Part shown: one piece after another, positions 61,124 to 64,000 of the stretch
How positions within the stretch are numbered: the stretch's first letter is position 1
How the letters are laid out: each line of letters starts with the position of its first letter
Notes under the pieces: model-generated
What the model was told of the DNA's origin: nothing
The model's input: the letters and a program-made list of their open reading frames with translations, nothing else
Databases searched by the model: none
Translations under genes and position numbers: made by a program
From: an uncultured Spartobacteria bacterium
Lineage (GTDB): Bacteria; Verrucomicrobiota; Verrucomicrobiia; Chthoniobacterales; JAATET01
Direction: 5' to 3'
Length of the DNA stretch: 64,000 nt
Assembly (NCBI GenBank): GCA_937901895.1
Contig: CALGTD010000159.1
Coordinates: forward strand, 54,575 to 118,574

Positions 61124-61915
61124 CTACAGCACGCCTTCTTCGCGGGCCTGCCGGAGCGAGTGCGTCACATTCAACACCACCGCGATCGCCTCCTGGGCCT
61201 GCAGCTTTGGATCCTGCGCGCGGGAAAGCCCGACCACGATTTCGACGGGCTGCGTATCCATGTCAGGCACCGGGGTGAAACTCCGTCGATACACAGGCTG
61301 GGATGGATTGATCCTCCAACGGAAGTCGGGAGCGACGGTGCCGTAACGCGAAAATGCCCCCTCCAGGATGCCCCGCGCCGTGTCGTTTCCAGTCCACGCC
61401 TCGACATCCGTGTCGCGCGCATAGACGTTCTCACGCAGCAGGAACACCGCGTCGTATGGGTAGCGCTGGAGTTCCTTTTCGAGGACCTTGATGTGACTCA
61501 ACGGCGACTCCTCCCAGCAGCGCAACGCGCTCATTGGCTGGCGAAGCACGAGGTGCGTCGGATCCCGGAAGGCATCCAGATTCGCCACCGGATAGGCGGT
61601 GACTTCGAGCCCATTCACGAGCTGAAGGCGCGCCTCAAACACTGCGATCATCCGCGCCACCGCGTAGGGCGTCGCTTCCTCGGCGCCATGCCAGCCGCCC
61701 ACCACCAGGGCGCGGACCGGACGCTCCACAGCCAGTCGGCCGCAGACGTGGAAATAGGGAATCATGTCCTTGCGGAGTCCCGACTGGGTGGCGCCCCATC
61801 CCACGATCAGGGAGGGAGAGTCCATCGAAAGCTCCACCAGAGGGCTGATCAGCCCGTCGAGGCTTCGAGGATCAGAAGCAAAGCGATCGTCGATCTGAAG
61901 GGTTGTCGTGTTCAT
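61124..61915 (-). CDS. M14-like (AspA/AstE-type) protein, probably degenerate active site
   Basis: A 263-residue soluble protein with the same overall plan as the M14 enzyme at 32884: GGWHGAEEATPYAVARMI keeps the His and Glu of the first zinc motif, YPVANLDAF follows, and PVEIVVGLSR keeps the Glu of the last motif. The region of the third zinc ligand (LALHSDD-like) reads FLLRENVYARD, without His, and the NRE substrate motif is missing. It may be inactive, act with another metal set, or bind a ligand as a sensor. The start is the ATG at 61915, 33 bases after the Rrf2 stop; the two genes form one operon. Confidence 0.68.
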   Translation of the reverse strand: MNTTTLQIDDRFASDPRSLDGLISPLVELSMDSPSLIVGWGATQSGLRKDMIPYFHVCGRLAVERPVRALVVGGWHGAEEATPYAVARMIAVFEARLQLVNGLEVTAYPVANLDAFRDPTHLVLRQPMSALRCWEESPLSHIKVLEKELQRYPYDAVFLLRENVYARDTDVEAWTGNDTARGILEGAFSRYGTVAPDFRWRINPSQPVYRRSFTPVPDMDTQPVEIVVGLSRAQDPKLQAQEAIAVVLNVTHSLRQAREEGVL

Positions 61916-61948
61916 GGCGGGAAAATTGTTTAGTGAATCAGTAGGCAA

Positions 61949-62455
61949 TTATTGAGCGTGCGCAACAATAGATTCTGAAAAAGAAACGATCCCCGAAAAG
62001 GGAACGGGAAGGTTTTCCCGGCGACATCGATTGAGGGCAATCTCAGCAATATCCGCCAGGCTGTATCGGTCCATTACCTCGACCATGGCCGCGTGGACAT
62101 CCACCATGAGCAGACGCAACCCGCAGTTTTCCCGGTCCGGACACGTGCAGGAGGCGTCCGCGGAATCCTCCACACATCGCAGGGGGCCCAGCGAATTTTC
62201 GAGCGACCGCAACGCCTCTCCCATCGAAATGGTCTCCGCCGGGCGGGCCAGGGAATAGCCGCCGTCCCGGCCACGCTTCGCGGTCAGAAATCCATCGGAC
62301 CGCAACCTCGCCAGAATCTGCTCGAGAAAGGCGGCAGGAATCCCTTCCAGTGACCGGATCTCTCCGGCCCGCACATGCCCCCGGCCGGCACGATGAGCAA
62401 GCGCAAGGTCCAGCAAGGCCCTCAGCCCATACTCGGCACGCTTGGAAAGTTGCAT
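61949..62455 (-). CDS. Rrf2-family transcriptional regulator
   Basis: A 168-residue winged-helix protein: MQLSKRAEYGLRALLDLALA, EGIPAAFLEQILARLRSDGF and the wing TAKRGRDGGYSLAR. Four Cys in RCVEDSADASCTCPDRENCG suggest a bound Fe-S cluster, as in IscR-like members. The C-terminus is longer than in the first Rrf2 protein (30223). It is co-transcribed with the M14-like gene and lies upstream of the secretion operon, whose promoter it may control. The upstream DNA (62471-62487) has a weak resemblance to the CGAC-N7-GTCG element. Confidence 0.87.
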   Translation of the reverse strand: MQLSKRAEYGLRALLDLALAHRAGRGHVRAGEIRSLEGIPAAFLEQILARLRSDGFLTAKRGRDGGYSLARPAETISMGEALRSLENSLGPLRCVEDSADASCTCPDRENCGLRLLMVDVHAAMVEVMDRYSLADIAEIALNRCRRENLPVPFSGIVSFSESIVAHAQ

Positions 62456-62993
62456 TGTTGACTAAAGACATAAACTTTATCCGACGTCCATCGAAAGCGA
62501 TACGTCCCCCTGCGACCACCGGCGCGATTCGTTTGGGTGAAGACTCGAAAACAAGGCTATACCCCGAGATCAAAGCTGGGACCCGCCGGCAAACAGCGTC
62601 CGCCCAAAATTGAGAAACTCAAAGGGGACGAGCTGCCTCCACCGGATCGCCCGGATCGCAACCCTCTGGCCAAGTCCGACGACGACTGACTCTCGAGCAT
62701 ACGCTGAGTGAATCGCCCCGCTGGGCAATTGTCGTCTTGCACAGTAGAGGGGGGGCAACGGAGCTGATCCCCGCCCAACAGCCTGATATAAATAGATGTT
62801 CGTCGCCACTTGCGGGGCGACTGCTTCAACAACGGATGTCCCTTGGTCGCCCGTTCTCAAAAATCGAGGCCGGACTTCGACTCCTTGAAGCGGTCAGCCC
62901 CGGAGAGGCGCGCTACTCTTCGTCAACATCCGGAAATCGCTTTCCTTCCTCGTCGTCGCGATAACGCGCCTTTCCACGGCAATCTGGCTTATA
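62456..62993. other. 538-base intergenic region between Rrf2 and the PEP-CTERM gene
   Basis: No gene can be supported. The first 35 bases should hold the Rrf2 promoter; an ATAAA/TTTAT repeat is at 62470-62480. A minus-strand frame (62860-62570) contains ATNIYLYQAV, and 62790-62803 is identical over 14 bases to 63091-63104 in the PEP-CTERM gene, where it encodes GTNIYL. It may be a decayed duplicate of that gene's end. No clear terminator for the PEP-CTERM gene was found. Confidence 0.4.
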
Positions 62994-64000
62994 TCACATC
63001 CGGCGCCGACGTGCGGCTGCGAGCGTCAGGAGTCCAAGAGCAATGATCGCACCGTATGTAGCTGGCTCCGGAACCACTACTGAGTAGTTCAAATAGATGT
63101 TCGTGCCATCGCTGGTCACAGTGAAGCGGTTGGAACCGGGAAGGTTGACGAAATTGCTCGTATTGACCGAAAAGGCCTCGGAGCTGAACCCGGCAACATT
63201 TCCGGCGGAAGCGATGATCCAGCTATACGTCTGAGTGGGGTCGAAATCCTCCAACGCACCCGGCTGGCCGGTCGAATCAAGCGAGTGGATTTGAACAATG
63301 AACGGGTTCGCCAGCGTGCTCTGGATGGTAAGGGTATCCGTCACGTCGAGCAGATCCCAATTCGTGCCGGCGCTTCCAATGGCGCTGTTGAGTTCCCATA
63401 CGTAGATTCCACCACCGCTCCACGTGGTATCGGCCGCCGTGAGGGTGCCGGGGCTGTTACCCGGCGAAAGCACACCACCGTCCGCGATATCGAGAGCGCC
63501 GACGATGCCCGTGCCCGCAAGGATGCCACCGCCTTCCACCGTGGTAAGCGAGCTGGAAGCGATGGAGCCGGAAACCGAGAGGGTGCCTCCGGTTACCCGC
63601 GTCTCGCCGGTGTAGGTATTTTCCGCAGTCACCGTCAGCTTGCCACTGCCGATCTTCGTCAGGCCGCCCTCGCCATAGAGCACACCCGTGAAGGTCGCGT
63701 TGAGCCCGTTGGTGTCGATCGTCGACGTCGTCTCGTCGAGAAGGGTCATGCCAAGGCTGGTCGTGAGGTCGTTTCCGATCACCCGAATAGTGCCGCCGCC
63801 GAGATTGAACGTTGCGGTGCCGCTGCCCTTGGCGATGCCGTTGGTTCCTCCCACCTCGAGGGTGCCGCCGTTGAGGTTCACCGTGCCGGTGGAACTGGCG
63901 GCCTGCCCGATCACCAAGGCCTTGTCGACCGTTGCGGTGCCGTTGTTGTTGAGCGTGAAGACGCCCGTGCCTCCCTGCCCGACGTAGACGTTATTGAGAA
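62994..64000 (-). CDS. PEP-CTERM protein with autotransporter-type beta-strand repeats (5' end outside window)
   Basis: The frame is open to the right edge, so the visible 335 codons are the C-terminal part of a longer protein. GGGTIRVIGND, GGLTKIGSGKLTVTAENTYT and GETRVTGGTLSVSGS are the autotransporter-associated beta-strand repeat pattern. GVLSPGNSPGTLTAADTTWS and the segment VPEPATYGAIIALGLLTLAA with the tail ARRRRM form the end, a complete PEP-CTERM signal. It should be exported and anchored or released by an exosortase. Its promoter and start lie outside the window. Confidence 0.88.
   Translation of the reverse strand, partial: LNNVYVGQGGTGVFTLNNNGTATVDKALVIGQAASSTGTVNLNGGTLEVGGTNGIAKGSGTATFNLGGGTIRVIGNDLTTSLGMTLLDETTSTIDTNGLNATFTGVLYGEGGLTKIGSGKLTVTAENTYTGETRVTGGTLSVSGSIASSSLTTVEGGGILAGTGIVGALDIADGGVLSPGNSPGTLTAADTTWSGGGIYVWELNSAIGSAGTNWDLLDVTDTLTIQSTLANPFIVQIHSLDSTGQPGALEDFDPTQTYSWIIASAGNVAGFSSEAFSVNTSNFVNLPGSNRFTVTSDGTNIYLNYSVVVPEPATYGAIIALGLLTLAAARRRRM

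Overview
The window is GC-rich chromosomal DNA of a Gram-negative bacterium, most likely a member of the Verrucomicrobiota. Reasons: two PEP-CTERM-tailed secreted proteins, one with autotransporter-type beta-strand repeats, an ExbB protein carrying a large DUF2341/LamG-like extracellular part, a long-form IspG, few clear Shine-Dalgarno sequences, and an outer membrane implied by Mla, porin, TonB and two-partner-secretion genes. The phylum is an inference from gene content. I saw no rRNA, tRNA, CRISPR array, insertion sequence or prophage.

Left part (1-30 kb), mainly short housekeeping operons. A DUF2339 membrane protein is cut by the window start. A HAD phosphatase and a lipase-like hydrolase are divergent. 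A coupled moaA-moaC-mogA operon (molybdopterin) lies opposite an Mla-type lipid transport operon (STAS, MlaE, MlaF, MlaD). Then come a sulfotransferase, rseP-ispG, an ArsR/SRPBCC/small membrane protein operon with its operator visible, DUF4256 followed by a broken AhpD-like gene, an L,D-transpeptidase, tatA, two EEP-family enzymes, a cysteine-free thioredoxin-like protein, hemL, a glycoside hydrolase-GT2 fusion, queA, tadA, queD, a metallophosphoesterase and a GHL10 protein.

Middle (30-37.5 kb). An Rrf2 regulator is followed by cysK, a sulfate-binding protein, an M14-type peptidase, a rhodanese and a YezD/DUF2292 protein: a sulfur assimilation cluster without the expected ABC permease or ATPase. 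On the other strand are a proline- and glycine-rich secreted protein, a periplasmic-binding-protein-like protein and a PEP-CTERM protein.

Right part (37.6-60.5 kb). Eleven genes on the minus strand are separated by at most 8 bases or overlap by 4. In transcription order they are TpsB, an ExbB fusion, ExbD, TonB, porin, a coiled-coil protein, a parvulin-type PPIase, a 3926-residue TpsA-like exoprotein, a Sel1-repeat protein, an FAD/NAD(P) protein and a small secreted protein. This is a two-partner secretion system with its own TonB energy module and chaperone, and it is the most interesting object in the window. Upstream of it are a second Rrf2 regulator with an M14-like protein that seems to have lost key residues, then a PEP-CTERM autotransporter-like gene that runs off the window end.

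A 15-base element, CGAC-N7(AT-rich)-GTCG, overlaps the predicted -10 boxes of cysK and of the secretion operon. It occurs again just before tpsB, with a one-mismatch copy before the PEP-CTERM gene. It may tie these loci into one regulon, possibly under one of the two Rrf2 proteins.
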